A DNA stretch of 64,000 nt. Origin: Isoetes taiwanensis (taxonomy: Eukaryota > Streptophyta > Lycopodiopsida > Isoetales > Isoetaceae). Of this stretch, positions 25,236 to 36,680 are shown one piece after another. Both the position numbers and the translations under genes were made by a program. The stretch covers positions 2,070,611 through 2,134,610 of the forward strand of contig JAJEKV010000098.1 in assembly GCA_021234155.1 (NCBI GenBank), in the 5' to 3' direction. Below the pieces are notes generated by a model. The model was not told the origin of the DNA, did not search any database, and saw only the letters and a list, made by a program, of their open reading frames with translations. Each line of letters opens with the position of its first letter. The first letter of the stretch is position 1.

Positions 25236-27300
25236 GACATGCAAACTCGTCATTTGGGATGGATCTCTATCTAAAGAAACAAAAATAAGTGTGTCGATTA
25301 CGTAATTTCTGCGAACATCCAAGTACTTAAATCCCCTGCGGCATGCAAGAACATTCTTTAACCACCTCAATGGCCCTTTGGAAGTTCTAAGAATCGGCCG
25401 CATCTCAACCGATTGGATTTCCCGATTTCAGTCAACTATTTCCCATAACCTCAAAGCTTATTTCAATCGTTTTCATAGTTGAATATTCTATGGATTATCG
25501 TTGATAACTCCTTTTCGAATATTCTTTGTTCCTTACTTGGTAGAATAAGGGATACATTTGACCATAGCTTGTCGAGTCATGGTGTGAGATAGGCATGGAT
25601 GCTCTTCCTAAATGCCATAGCTTTTTTTTTGTAAACCATTTGGGTTCGGCCAGCCTGTCGGCCGGCAGGCATTGCTTATCCTCGCTTTTTTTTTTTGCTT
25701 CTTCATAAATTGCCACTAATTTAAATCCACCCAAAATAAATTTGCTCGGAATCCATTTCTCAAACCGCGTTTCGGACTTGATCCTCATATTTTGCCTATT
25801 CATGTGCCATAGATATTCTTAATCCGGTCTAATTTGAGCCCTCATTTTATGGGTTCAAGCAGATGATTGTGGTTTAACAAAAGCCATATCCAAGCATTGC
25901 GGATCGCCTAAATCAAATTAAACAATTTCCTCAATAAACAAATGGTTTTTTGTAAAAAGTTTATAAATGCTTGCAATTTTCTCAAAAAACAATGGTTCAT
26001 ACGTCATTTTGCATGTAATGTCCAGGAATTATATGGCTACAATACTATGTGGTGAAATTCTTTAATCACACTTGTCCTTTAGTGATATTGCAAGAAGCCA
26101 TATTTTTGTTTTTCCATTGTAATCGCATTGCTTAGCCCTATTTAGTTTTTTTTCATTTTTTTTCCATATGTAATCTTGTAATGGATATGGCATATTTGCT
26201 TTTTAGGATATGGAGGCTAATCGAGTTGGATCCATTTTCTTCAATTTGGTTTGGTTTTTGTAATCATTGCATTATCCTTGCTTTGTTGCTTCAATGAGAT
26301 AGATTTGGTAATTATGTCGTTCTTTCCTTTCTTGTGGTTCAATCTATTTGAAAGTTATAGTTATGGCATTCTTTCCTTTAGTTTTTATTTAGTGATATGG
26401 CAAGAAATATTGACAATATCCTTTTGGGCCAGATAGCATTATTTTTTAAGTATACAATACGAATCTTCAATTTTGTTGATCCATCTTGACATGTCATGAA
26501 AGAACTTGTAATGCAATATATATCACGTGTTGGATAGGGGAGGTCAACCTCCTTTGTCCTCACCAATTCTAGGTCATGAGAGATTATCAAAAATCACCCT
26601 CTTCCAAAAGCATGGAGCATGCATTTTCAAAGAATAAGGCTAAAGGTTTCTTTTGCATAACCCCTCTCTCAACTATTTCTTTGGTTAACCTCCTTCACTA
26701 ATCTTGTGCATTAGAGCCAAGACCTTTTTTTGGTCAAAATAGCACCCATGTTATAATTGCATAATAAATACACTTTGTCACAGCGTCTTATTTCATGTAC
26801 ACGCAATAAAGAACTATACGCGAGATAATTCAGGCTATGATAATATAATGCTACGCAATGCTATGCAGATGCAGATGGTTCACTGGATCAGATGCAAATA
26901 TCTCCAGAACATGTATTAACAATCTGCTTCAGCGCAAACGCCGTAAGAACATATGTCTTAAGCTTGCAGTTTTCTAGTAAAACAATGAATGTAAACATTA
27001 ATAAAGATAGGGAAAAACTTCCAAAGCATCGGACTTATTTTACCAAAGGACAGGGAAAAACTTTCAAAGCATGGAAGCAATTTTATCAGATGTGCTCCAT
27101 TGGCCAGTCCACGAACACGCAATTCTTTAAGATTTTGCTCAATCTGTCCTAGATCTGGCAATGACGTTGTGAATGCATAATCTGCAATACTCAATCTGGC
27201 CAGAGATACAGCCAAATGCAAAATGTGAGAATGCAAAATGTGAGAATAGTGCAAAATGCATCAATATCACAAAAATATCTGAAGTCCAGAGAGTTCTCAC
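25236..27300. other. Repeat-derived or intergenic DNA, no gene recognised
   Basis: Two short - strand open frames (25026-25403 and 25495-25803) have coding-like composition, for example SMPISHHDSTSYGQ in the second, but I cannot assign them to any family. The rest is A+T-rich and featureless by eye. Confidence 0.3.
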
Positions 27301-27306
27301 ATTCAT

Positions 27307-27990
27307 TTGACTTTTGGTGGCAGTCTAGGTCTGCAGGAAAGAGAAACGTTTTTCCAAAACTATGCAGAATGTATTCCATGTGGCTTTGTCAATCATCCTT
27401 CAACCGGCTTCATAACAGCAGAAAGGGATAAGATAGAAATGGATAAGCGTACAGGCTTAGTTGTAATAACAACAATATTTGGTGCTCGTGATTGCAGCCA
27501 AAGCATGTGGATACAGTTTCTTCAAGGAATGTCTGTTTTTTCGCCTTTGTAGACAGTGAGACCCTTACTATTCTGCAAAAGGCAGGAAAGGAACTTGATC
27601 CTATAACATACAAAGTTGGCTTCTGGCACATAATTATGGTAGAAAAATTGCCCTATAAAACTCAGCATGCAATGAATACACTTATACCAAAGCATTTACC
27701 CCATAGATTGTTTCCCAACAGTGCATTTAGCATTTGGTTGGAAGGTGGAACCCACTCCTTGTAGATCCATCCAGTCTTATTGAAGGACTTCTACTGCGCA
27801 AAAATATTACCCTGGCTTTGCCACTGAATCCACATAATGTTCACACATTGGAGGAAGCTGCTTTCTGTGTGAGGTCGAGATTATGTGACAGAGAGGCTGT
27901 TTGGTATCAGATGGAAAGCTATACTGCTCTTTCTATTTATTCTATCCTTTCAGTTATGTTGTTTTTGCATGTGAACAATATTCTCCCATG
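27307..27990 (+). pseudogene. DUF616 (TOD1/MUCI70-type glycosyltransferase-like) pseudogene fragment
   Basis: Three overlapping + strand frames together give the DUF616 core. The first has FGGSLGLQER, CGFVNHPSTGFI and VVITTIFGARD. The second has NVCFFAFVDSET, VGFWHI, EKLPY and HRLFPNSAFSIWLEG. The third has LLVDPSSLIEGLLLRKN and QMESY. In intact plant proteins these lie in one frame in this order. The first shift is near 27490 (DRxxQP-like site) and the second near 27745 (within the WxDGK-like motif). The N-terminal membrane anchor and the C-terminal third after QMESY are missing. DUF616 proteins are plant Golgi glycosyltransferase-like proteins; this copy is not expected to be functional. 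Confidence 0.75.
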
Positions 27991-28101
27991 GCAACGACAC
28001 ATTTAGATCCAAGGTAAAGACATGCAAAGCATACATGCAGATGTCTCTATGGTCTTGTTTATGGGAGGACACATCTGAAACTTGGGCACTACATGAAAGA
28101 C

Positions 28102-29335
28102 ATGAGGTGGATTTGAAAGAAGGACTTGCACAGAACATGCATCTGAATAATGAATAAGACATCTTACAGAGGATGCTTCTTTTGAAGCGTGTGAATGGTC
28201 AATCAGAAAAGTTTAAGATTTTACAATTCAACCACTGGAGAGATTCACGACTTGGAGGTGTTGGACCCATCACCTATTTACAAAGAAAAGTATTAGGCAA
28301 AAGAATTGGACATGAGCACAACATGAATCTAGAGAAATAACAAGGAATCTTATATCCATATCTCAACATAACAAAAGATGGATTTGAAAGAAGGATTTGT
28401 ACAGAACATGCAGTAAAGTTAAGTCTGATTAAGGCATCTTACAAATTCTTTTGAAGATGGTCATAATGGTCATGATGGTCATGAAAGTTTAAGACTTCTA
28501 CAACTCAGCCATTGGAGAGATTCAGAACTTGGAGGTGTTGGACCCATCACCTATTTATGAAGGGAGGGAACTATTAGGCAAAAGAATCGGACATGACAAC
28601 ATAAGTGTAGAGAAATAACAAATAAAATCTTATATCCATATCTCAACATAACATGAGGTGGATTTGAAAGGAGGACTTGCATAGAACATGCAATAAACTT
28701 AAGTCTGACTAAGGCATCTTACAAAGGATGCTTCATTGAAACATGTAAATGGTCATGATGGAAAAGTTTTAAGACTTCCACAATTCAGCCATTTGGGAGA
28801 TTCAGAACTTGGAGGTGAAGGAGATTCAGAACTTGGACCCATCACCTATATATGAATTAAAATATTAGGCAAAAGAATCGGACATGAGCATAGCATGAGT
28901 CTAGAGAAATAACAAAGGAAATCTTATATCTATATCTCAAGATAACATGAGGTGGATTTCATCACCTATATATGAATTAAAATATTAGGCAAAAGAATCG
29001 GACATGCGCATAGCATGATTATAGAGAAATAACAAAGGAAATCTTATATCTATATCTCAAGATAACAGGAGGTGGATTTGAAAGGAGAACATAGTAAACT
29101 TAAGTCTGACTAAGGCATCTTACAAAGGATGCTTTTTTTGAAACATGTAAATGGCCATGATGGAAAGGTTTAAGACCTCTACAATTCAGCCATTTGGGAG
29201 ATTAGAACTTGGAGGTATTAGAACTGTCACCTATTTATGAAGGGAACTATTAGGCAGAAGCATCGGGCAGGAGTACAGCATGATTCTAGAGAAATAACAA
29301 AGAAAATGTCACATTCATATCTCAACATAGCTCCT
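28102..29335. repeat. Tandem array of ~280-bp units (about 4.5 copies)
   Basis: Units start at about 28102, 28373, 28653, 28947 and 29067 with ATGAGGTGGATTTGAAAG or a variant. Shared landmarks within each are AAGGCATCTTACAAAGGATG, GAGATTCAGAACTTGGAGG, TATTAGGCAAAAGAATCGG and CTTATATCCATATCTCAA. The fourth unit is only about 120 bases because of an internal deletion. No conserved open frame is seen. Confidence 0.85.
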
Positions 29336-30173
29336 TGCAACGTAACTTTTAGAATCCGCTAGCCATAGCTCACCCTAAGAATCCGCTCTGAAACTTTGTT
29401 GCATGGAGATTTGAAGCATGTAGTTGCGGAGAGAGCTTGCATACAGATCTTCCAGAAATGCCATTGATAAATCTTCGAATAGCAGGGTTGGGAACCCATA
29501 TTGATGTGTCTTGTTCCTTCAATCAGAAATAATACAGCATGTCAGTGCATAAATAATCAATCATTCAAGAAAGGGAGATGAGACTAACTTAGAAAGAGAT
29601 AATCTTGCTCGGCATATAGTTCTTCTATATCACTTGTTGTGTCTGAAGGATATACCTAGGCAAATAAAATAGCATTCCATGTTTGTCTAACTCCATACTT
29701 ATGATGCTGAAGCTTCTATTTTAAATGGCAAGTCATGGAAAATAATAATCGAAATACTTACAGCCTAAAAGTTGTGATTGAATTAAAATGTCATTAGAAA
29801 GCTTAGAAGATGAATACAAAAGGAAAGGACATGTAGACTTGAAGCCCATCACTGCATCAAAATATTTGCTCCATATCTGCAAGCATGCCATTAACTAAAT
29901 CAGCCTTGCAAACCGACGGCAATTTACATTCAAATATTAAGATGAGACCCTTGGATTGGTGGCTTCGATCAGGGCAGAATAATTTGTTTACCTAACTGTT
30001 CTGGTGGTCAAGAACATGATGCATGTGAATTTGACAAATGCATAGGCTGTGTCCCACAGGATTACTTCTAACCTTAAAGTAGAAAGTGTTCACAGGTGCA
30101 GGCAATTTTGGAGGCAACATCCCGATTTAAACATGAGTCCATGATGTAGAGACCAAATCCCCAGGAATCCTGA
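29336..30173. other. Intergenic DNA, nothing recognised
   Basis: No coding motif, repeat or RNA gene is apparent between the 280-bp array and the LINE fragment. Confidence 0.4.
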
Positions 30174-30692
30174 TTGGCACATTATGAACTCAGACTAGTA
30201 CAAAGTGGCACTCGGATACAGGGTTCTGGCCCCAACAAAATCCTTGACCCAGGCTACCAAGTGCACGTCCCTAATAAACACCTCATGAATATCCTGAGAA
30301 ATAATTGGAGGTCCTACTCTCAGCCTAGAATGCAAGTGTTTATTTGGAGATGTATTCATAATGCTCTTCCTTCTAACTCTAACATGTTCAAGAGATGTAA
30401 GGACCTTCAAGACAGCCCTATGTGTAAACTTTGTGGAAACAATTCTGAAACCACCAGCCACATGTTCGATTGTCCCAAAATCAGAGAATTTTGGAGATGG
30501 CTTGATGCTTACCTTAGGACAAAAGGCCACAACCTGGACAATTGGGCCAATATCATGGACCTTCTAAAGGGCTCAAACAAATTCTTAAACACTATTAGAC
30601 AAACTGCTCTTTGGATTATTTGGAAACACAGGAACAGGGTAAATTATTCAAATCAAAGGGTGGATATAGCCTGGATCAAAGGGTGGCTTTAA
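30174..30692 (+). pseudogene. LINE C-terminal fragment with zf-RVT domain
   Basis: A 172-residue frame holds the zinc-binding reverse-transcriptase C-terminal domain common in plant LINE ORF2 proteins. The residues run RMQVFIWRCIHNALPS, then CKLCGNNSETTSHMFDCP (C-x2-C, then H-x4-C), FWRWLDAYL, and ALWIIWKHRNRVNY near the end. No reverse-transcriptase core precedes it. The frame stops exactly where the broken repeat element begins, at GGCTTTAAGCC, so the fragment was cut by, or joined to, that element. Confidence 0.75.
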
Positions 30693-32502
30693 GCCATGCC
30701 GGAACCTCTTCAGAAGCCTCACCTGCAGACCTCTTCCTAAGCTTTATAGCACTAGTCTTTGGAGCCATAGAAAAACTAGCGTGGCTGCCCAAGAACGAAA
30801 TGCACTGGAGGAGCCAAACTGTAGAAAAGGAACGAGAGATGCAAAAGCGAGCTGATGAAGAAGGAAGAAGCGAGAAAACTGCTAAATAGAAAACTAGGAA
30901 AGAAAGGACAAAAAATAACTAACTGGCTAAACTGCCATCGTATTTTCGGAACTTCGTTTACTTTCTATTCGGTGAAACAAAAGTAAACGTCATTTCTAGA
31001 AATACTACGGCAAAACGGACAAGAATGCTGAAAAAGAGGCAGAGCATGAAACAATAAAGCAAGGCCAAGAGCAAGAAAAGGTAGCAGACGTACCTATGAA
31101 TAAGGTCACATGCTAAAATACTAGAAGGAGATCCAACGAAAGAGCAAGAGACAAAGAACCCCTGTTTTGAAGTATCACGAAAATATCAGGCAGTTTGATT
31201 TCTTGAATCAATTGGAGGACTCCTTCGCGGATTTAGAGCGCCATTTGCAGTTGAACAAGGCCCTGGACTCAGCAGCTAAGGGCATCATTGACAAAGGTAA
31301 CACCTTAATCTCTAAGAGGAAAAATCTAATCTACATCAGAGATAGGGAAGGGCCAAGAGTTGCGGAGTTATATGAAATGGGGGATTTAACCCTTTTGGAT
31401 GTGAAAAAGGATATTTGCTAGATGTTTTTTGGCTCTAAAATCTGTGGTAAATCTGCCAGGAGACTCTGAATGTTTCTCAATTGTGCTAAAGAATAATTTG
31501 CTATAGGATTAATTTTGAATCAGTTGTTCTGTTTGAGGAAAAGTACAGAAAAGTTTGGGTTTAGTTACTCGGTCCAATCGTTTGCTTATTGTAGCTCAGT
31601 TGTCTATTTTAGAAAAATAAGAAGTATTTTGGCTGTCTTAAAAAGATGCAGAGTTTCTGAAAGTAATTTAGAGAGATAGTTTGGGTTACAGAGCCTGCTT
31701 CTGTCACGATTTCTCTGTTGTAATTTATCTGTGTCTACCTCGGTTATAGTCGATTTGTATTTCTAGTCACCGGCAGAGCTAGGACAGCCGAATCCCAAGA
31801 TCTATGATCTCTATTGCTATCTACAGTCTTATATGAATCAAAACACTTTTTGCTGTGTTTTCCCTGCTTTTCTTGCCAGACCTGTTTTTTTCCATGACGG
31901 TTTTCTATCTCACGGCTCATGTACTCAGGCTGCAGCCTTAGACTCCAGTTCAAAGCAAAGAACATGCCATGCTAGGATCGCCGGCCTGGTCTTGAGACCT
32001 CTCTGTTTTTCTTTACCTTAAAGTTCGAACAGGAGCATGCCATGCCAGGGTCGCCGGCCACGCTTTGGGATTGCTCTGTTTTTACCTTAGTGTAACCTTA
32101 GCGTAACCTTTCCAATTCTTGATCCATTTTAACACGTTTTGATTTACTAAGATTACCTTACTGAAACCTTGCCTTGATAACTACTTCTTGATCCATTGAT
32201 CCATTTTAAATCGTTGTGGTTTTGCTAAGATTTAGCCCAAGCATGGATTTGCATTCCCATGTCATTAATAGATTTTATTTTAACAAATCCATAGGTAGTC
32301 TTGACTTCTCCTGCTCATTAAGATCGATCTGATGAATTACCAGGATGAGACCGTTATAGTCCTAAGTTGCGGGTTTATTACTAGTTATCAATGTTTGGGT
32401 TCAATGATGAGAACGTTTTAATCCGAAGTTGTGGGCTTTTTGCTAGTTATTGGATGTTTGAGTCAATTGCTGTTTGTGTGACTAATTTAAGGTTGCTTGA
32501 TG
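30686..32502 (+). mobile_element. Broken, internally inverted copy (R1) of a 1.8-kb repeat element
   Basis: The first part (30686-31125) matches 35000 to 35308 and beyond on the same strand. The second part (31126-32502) matches 34860 down to 33483 in reverse complement. Relative to the copy at 33483-35308, the 5' segment is flipped, about 140 bases at the join are missing, and AAGGAG-like bases overlap at the join. That is the pattern left by twin priming in LINE-type retroposition, though a later inversion would also explain it. It encodes the last 84 residues of the family's ORF (31167-31421). Confidence 0.7.
31167..31421 (+). pseudogene. 3' part of the coiled-coil element ORF (R1 copy)
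   Basis: This frame matches the C-terminal 84 residues of the 180-residue protein encoded at 34565-35107, with only a few changes such as A/G and R/Y. It starts at LKYHENIRQFDFLNQLED and ends LLDVKKDIC. The matching N-terminal segment of this copy lies inverted upstream (30686-30793), and the residues between, about 37-82, are deleted. Confidence 0.7.
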
Positions 32503-33050
32503 CATCTCCTTAAAACCAAACACAAGTACATATTGATAGCAAGTTAGTGAAACTATTATGGACGGGATTAAAAAACCTCGCCTTTTTGGGTTTTCGAGGA
32601 AAAATCCTAACAATAATGGGATCACTAACCTATGCTAGAGTCATAATCTCAAAAGAATCTATACCCTCATGCTGACCAGCCTTGTTGGGTGGAGAATACA
32701 TATAGTAATGAAGTTGCAATAACAAACTCATGTTGGAATTGTCTTCTCTATTGAACTTCGTTTTGTGCTTGGAATCCAAACCTTCATCCAAAAATACAAT
32801 CTATAGGGAAAATCGCTCACCAACTGTTATCCTGCATACACAAGAAAAATGAACCAAATGCCCATAGGGCTACATGGGCACGAGGGCCTCCAACTAGGCA
32901 CGAGGGCCTCCATCCAGGCATGAGAGCCTCAACCAGGCACAAAAGGCCTCCAACTATGCACCAGGCCTCCATCAGGATGTAGGGCCACTAGAACCTCTAG
33001 AAAATTAGCTTACCAATAAGGCATACGAGAGCAAGGGTGGGAGGGTGTGG
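32503..33050. other. Spacer between opposed element copies, with a ~20-bp minisatellite
   Basis: This holds no gene. Between about 32868 and 32990 a phrase of roughly 20 bases, AGGCACGAGGGCCTCCAACT with variants, repeats five to six times. Confidence 0.6.
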
Positions 33051-33352
33051 GGAGCCAAACTGCAGAAAAGGAACGGGAGATGCAAAAGCGAGCTGATGAA
33101 GAAGGAAGAAGCGAGAAAACTGCTAAATAGAAAACTAGGAAAGAAAGGACAAAAAATAACTAACTGCTAAAACTGCCATCGTATTTCTAGAACTTCATTT
33201 ACTTTCTATTCGGTGAAACAAAAGTAAACGTCATTTCTAGAAATACTAAGGCAAAACGGAGGCAGAGCATGAAACAGTAAAGCAAGGCCAAAAGCAAGAA
33301 AAGGTAGCAGACGTACCTATGAATAAGGTCACATGCTAAAATACTAAAAGGA
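33051..33352 (-). repeat. Third partial copy (R3): terminal region of the same element family
   Basis: About 300 bases match the leader region of the element (30812-31125 and, partly, 35122-35308), in the same orientation as the copy to its right. It ends at GGAGCCAAACTGCAG, about 60 bases before where the ORF would start. It could be a long terminal repeat of the 33483-35308 copy, or the start of a truncated neighbour. Its ends are not TG...CA, so a canonical LTR is doubtful. Confidence 0.55.
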
Positions 33353-33482
33353 ACAAATCCAAATGAACCCATAGTTGCAAAAGAACGAATGGTAGGTAAG
33401 AAAGAATAAAGTTTGTAGGTTCGACTTATGGTTGGGAACACTAAGAACCAAGGTGAAATCAACCCTTAGCTTATCTCTTGGC

Positions 33483-35308
33483 CATCAAGCAACCTTAAAT
33501 TAGTCACACAAACAGCAATTGAACTCAAACATCCAATAACTAGCAAAAAGCCCATAACTTCGGATTAAAACGTTCTCATCATTGAACCCAAACATCGATA
33601 ACTAGTAATAAACCCGCAACTTAGGATTATAACGGTCTCATCCTGGTAATTCACCAGATCGATCTTAACGAGCAGGAGAAGTCAAGACTACCTATGGATT
33701 TGTTAAAATAAAATCTATTAATGACATGGGAATGCAAATCCATGCTTGGGCTAAATCTTAGCAAAACCACAACGATTTAAAATGGATCAATGGATCAAGA
33801 AGTAGTTATCAAGGCAAGGTTTCAGTAAGGTAATCTTAGTAAATCAAAACGTGTTAAAATGGATCAAGAATTGGAAAGGTTACGCTAAGGTTACACTAAG
33901 GTAAAAACAGAGCAATCCCAAAGCGTGGCCGGCGACCCTGGCATGGCATGCTCCTGTTCGAACTTTAAGGTAAAGAAAAACAGAGAGGTCTCAAGACCAG
34001 GCCGGCGATCCTAGCATGGCATGTTCTTTGCTTTGAACTGGAGTCTAAGGCTGCAACCTGAGTACATGAGCCGTGAGATAGAAAACCGTCATGGAAAAAA
34101 ACAGGTCTGGCAAGAAAAGCAGGAAAAACACAGCAAAAAGGGTTTTGATTCATATAAGACTGTAGATAGCAATAGAGATCATAGATCTTGGGATTCGGCT
34201 GTCCTAGCACTGCCGGTGACTAGAAATACAAATCGACTATAGCCGAGGTAGACACAGATAAATTACAACAGAGAAATCGTGACAGGAGCAGGCTCTGTAA
34301 CCCAAACTATCTCTGTAAATTACTTTCAGAAACTCTGCATCTTTTTAAGACAGCCAAAACACTTCTTATTTTTCTAAAATAGACAACTGAGCTACAATAA
34401 GCAAACGATTGGACCGAGTAACTAAACCCAAACTTTTCTGTACTTTTCCTCAAACAGAACAACTGATTCAAAATTAATTCTATAGCAAATTATTCTTTAG
34501 CACAATTGAGAAACATTCAGAGTCTCCTGGCAGATTTACCACAGATTTTAGAGCCAAAAACCATCTAGCAAATATCCTTTTTCGCATCCAAAAGGGTTAA
34601 ATCCCCCATTTCATATAACTCTGCAACTCTTGGTCCTTCCCTATCTCTGATGCGGATTAGATTTTTCCTCTTAGAGATTAAGGTGTTACCTTTGTCAATG
34701 ATGTCCTTAGCTGCTGAGTCCACGGCCTTGTTCAACTGCAAATGGCGCTCTAAATCCGCGAAGGAGTCCTCCAATTGATTCAAGAAATCAAACTGCCTGA
34801 TATTTTCGTGATACTTCAAAACAGGGGTTCTTTGTCTCTTGCTCTTTCGTTGGATCTCCTCTTGCAAAGATGAGATCTTGGATTCCAATGCCACCACAGC
34901 TTCTGCCTTAGAACCATACAGATCATCCAACTTTGTCTGCAGCCTGCCTTCGATCATGCCATTTAAATTTCCCATCTTGGCTTCCAACCTGACCTCCATG
35001 GCTTTAAGCCATGCCGGAACCTCTTCAGAAGCCTCACCTGCAGACCTCTTCCTAAGCTTTATAGCACTAGTCTTTGGAGCCATAGAAAAACTAGCGTGGC
35101 TGCCCAAGAACGAAATGCACTGGAGGAGCCAAACTGCAGAAAAGGAACGGGAGATGCAAAAGCGAGCTGATGAAGAAGGAAGAAGCGAGAAAACTGCTAA
35201 ATAGAAAACTAGGAAAGAAAGGACAAAAAATAACTAACTGCTAAAACTGCCATCGTATTTCTAGAACTTCGTTTACTTTCTATTCGGTGAAACAAAAGTA
35301 AACGTCAT
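33483..35308 (-). mobile_element. Longest copy (R2) of the 1.8-kb repeat element
   Basis: Read on the - strand it has a leader of about 200 bases, the 180-residue ORF, and then about 1.1 kb of untranslated sequence. That sequence contains repeats of GATCCATTTTAA-like and CTAGTTAT-like phrases. It is the reverse complement of 31126-32502 over most of its length, making a 1.38-kb inverted pair with a 0.98-kb spacer. Compared with the other copies it lacks the outermost ~120 bases of the leader. No polymerase, integrase or transposase is encoded, so it is non-autonomous. Confidence 0.65.
34565..35107 (-). CDS. 180-residue coiled-coil protein of the repeat element
   Basis: The frame is intact and begins MGSHASFSMAPKTSAIKLRK. 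Residues about 40-95 are heptad-rich (VRLEAKMGNLNGMIEGRL, then VALESKISSLQEEIQRK) with a basic patch KSKRQR. The C-terminal part has LNQLEDSFADLERHLQLNK, ISKRKNLIRIRDREGPRV and AELYEMGDL. I do not recognise the family firmly. The KR-x-LIRI-x-DREG pattern followed by YE reminds me of the C-terminal part of first-ORF (gag-like) proteins of DIRS-type elements, but that is from memory and weak. The C-terminal half is conserved in the R1 copy, which shows it belonged to an element that multiplied. The 1.1 kb that follows carries no convincing gene. Confidence 0.5.
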   Translation of the reverse strand: MGSHASFSMAPKTSAIKLRKRSAGEASEEVPAWLKAMEVRLEAKMGNLNGMIEGRLQTKLDDLYGSKAEAVVALESKISSLQEEIQRKSKRQRTPVLKYHENIRQFDFLNQLEDSFADLERHLQLNKAVDSAAKDIIDKGNTLISKRKNLIRIRDREGPRVAELYEMGDLTLLDAKKDIC

Positions 35309-36196
35309 AAACAAGACGAATCTGATTGTGCTTGGTTATCAATAGGGAAATTTGTTGCCTTGTATAATATCTTTGTTTGAAGTGATATGCTTATTACTGA
35401 TGATCATTTTATGGTGTTCAGAGCTACTGATTGCCCTTACAACGAGGATGAATTGTAAGCCAAACCTTCCCCGACCTATCCAATTTTGCACTAAGCATGA
35501 AATTTTTAATCATCAAGAACATTGGTCTCTTTCCCCTTCTATTGATCAAGATCCGAAAAGCTTAAGCCTTTCCCGCCAATGGCTACCAGCCCACATTCTT
35601 GTTAGGTTCCTCTTTGTTACTTAAAGACCGCTAATTGAGGACCAGTTCTCCCATTTTAGAGATATGTTTTATCATCACAAAGCCCTGTAGGATGCTCATG
35701 GAGAGGCCATCATCCTCTTCTCGTAAAATGTAGCCCTCTCTAGTTCTTTTGCTTTCCCAACCAATGGAATGACATTGATTGGCACCGACCCTGGTGGGTT
35801 TCAGATTTGGTGATCATTGATGAAGAGGAGGCCGACTCGCACTTAGATTTTCTCGTTCAAGATCCTTCACTGATCGGGCTACATTGTTCGGGCCTCATTT
35901 AGTAAAGAGGATTTTGGTCCCAATTTTTGTTTGCATTGTACATGTGTGCTAAATGCACAATTTTTGTGAACAATCTTCCTTTTCTCCAAAAAAAAAAAAA
36001 AAAATAGAGACCAAATCGATTCAAATGAAAACCTTCCCCTGAAAAAGAACCCTTCCTGATCGCCGCAGAAGAATCCCCTCGACATGCCATCTAGTTGATA
36101 AACTCGAAGTCCATACAGAGCCAAGTCATAAATCGACCGAACCTCCAAATCCATGCACCAAAGATATCTACAGGCAATAATTGCAACAATTGTATC

Positions 36197-36201
<5 letters not shown>
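35309..36201. other. Intergenic DNA, nothing recognised
   Basis: No coding domain is seen. A poly-A tract lies at 35987-36004 and may mark the end of an old retroposed copy. Confidence 0.35.

Positions 36202-36256
<55 letters not shown>
36202..36256. repeat. (CT)n microsatellite
   Basis: A dinucleotide CT run with one TT interruption. Open frames through it (SLSLSL or RERERE) are artefacts. Confidence 0.95.
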
Positions 36257-36579
36257 ACATGGGCCACAATTTTTTTTATCTCGTATCGAGAGACAATTTT
36301 TATACCGTATAGCATGAGAGAGGATGAGAGATAATAATCTCTCGTTGGTTAACGTAGGCTGTTAAGCCAAAAATGAAAATAAATGCCGGATTTTTTTTTT
36401 CAGGTATCGCATTTTCAGTCTGGGATCCCCTGTTTTCGGAAGAATCATAGCTCAATGCACAGAATAGACGGAACAGAGGGAATACACAGACCTGGATCGG
36501 AATCGCCATTTTCAAGCTTGAATACATCCTAGTTGCAAGCGGGAAAGCATTTTTGATCGCATGTTATCTTCTAGTTTTC

Positions 36580-36680
36580 TCTTCTTAGGGACGATTTTCG
36601 AGCAGGGTTTGTCTATCAGGGTTTTCGAGCAGGGATGATTTTCGAGCAGGATTTTCGAGCAGGGTTTCTCTTCTTAGGGA
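36580..36680. repeat. Short minisatellite, TTTTCGAGCAGGG
   Basis: The 13-base phrase TTTTCGAGCAGGG or a near variant occurs four times, and TTCTTAGGGACGATTT occurs on both sides. The region is non-coding. Confidence 0.65.

Noticed and set aside
25026-25803. Possible organelle-derived insertion
   Set aside because: Two - strand frames look coding-like, but I could not match them to any plastid or mitochondrial gene.
31744-34242. 73-residue frame conserved in both inverted copies as a gene
   Set aside because: It lies opposite to the element's ORF, has no known motif, and its conservation is explained by the recent copying of the whole element.
30686-35308. Complete LTR retrotransposon with ~300-base LTRs
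   Set aside because: The repeated terminal region lacks TG...CA ends, no primer-binding site follows it, and no pol is present.
36091-36334. Open frames on both strands with SLSLSL / RERERE
   Set aside because: They are translations of the CT microsatellite.
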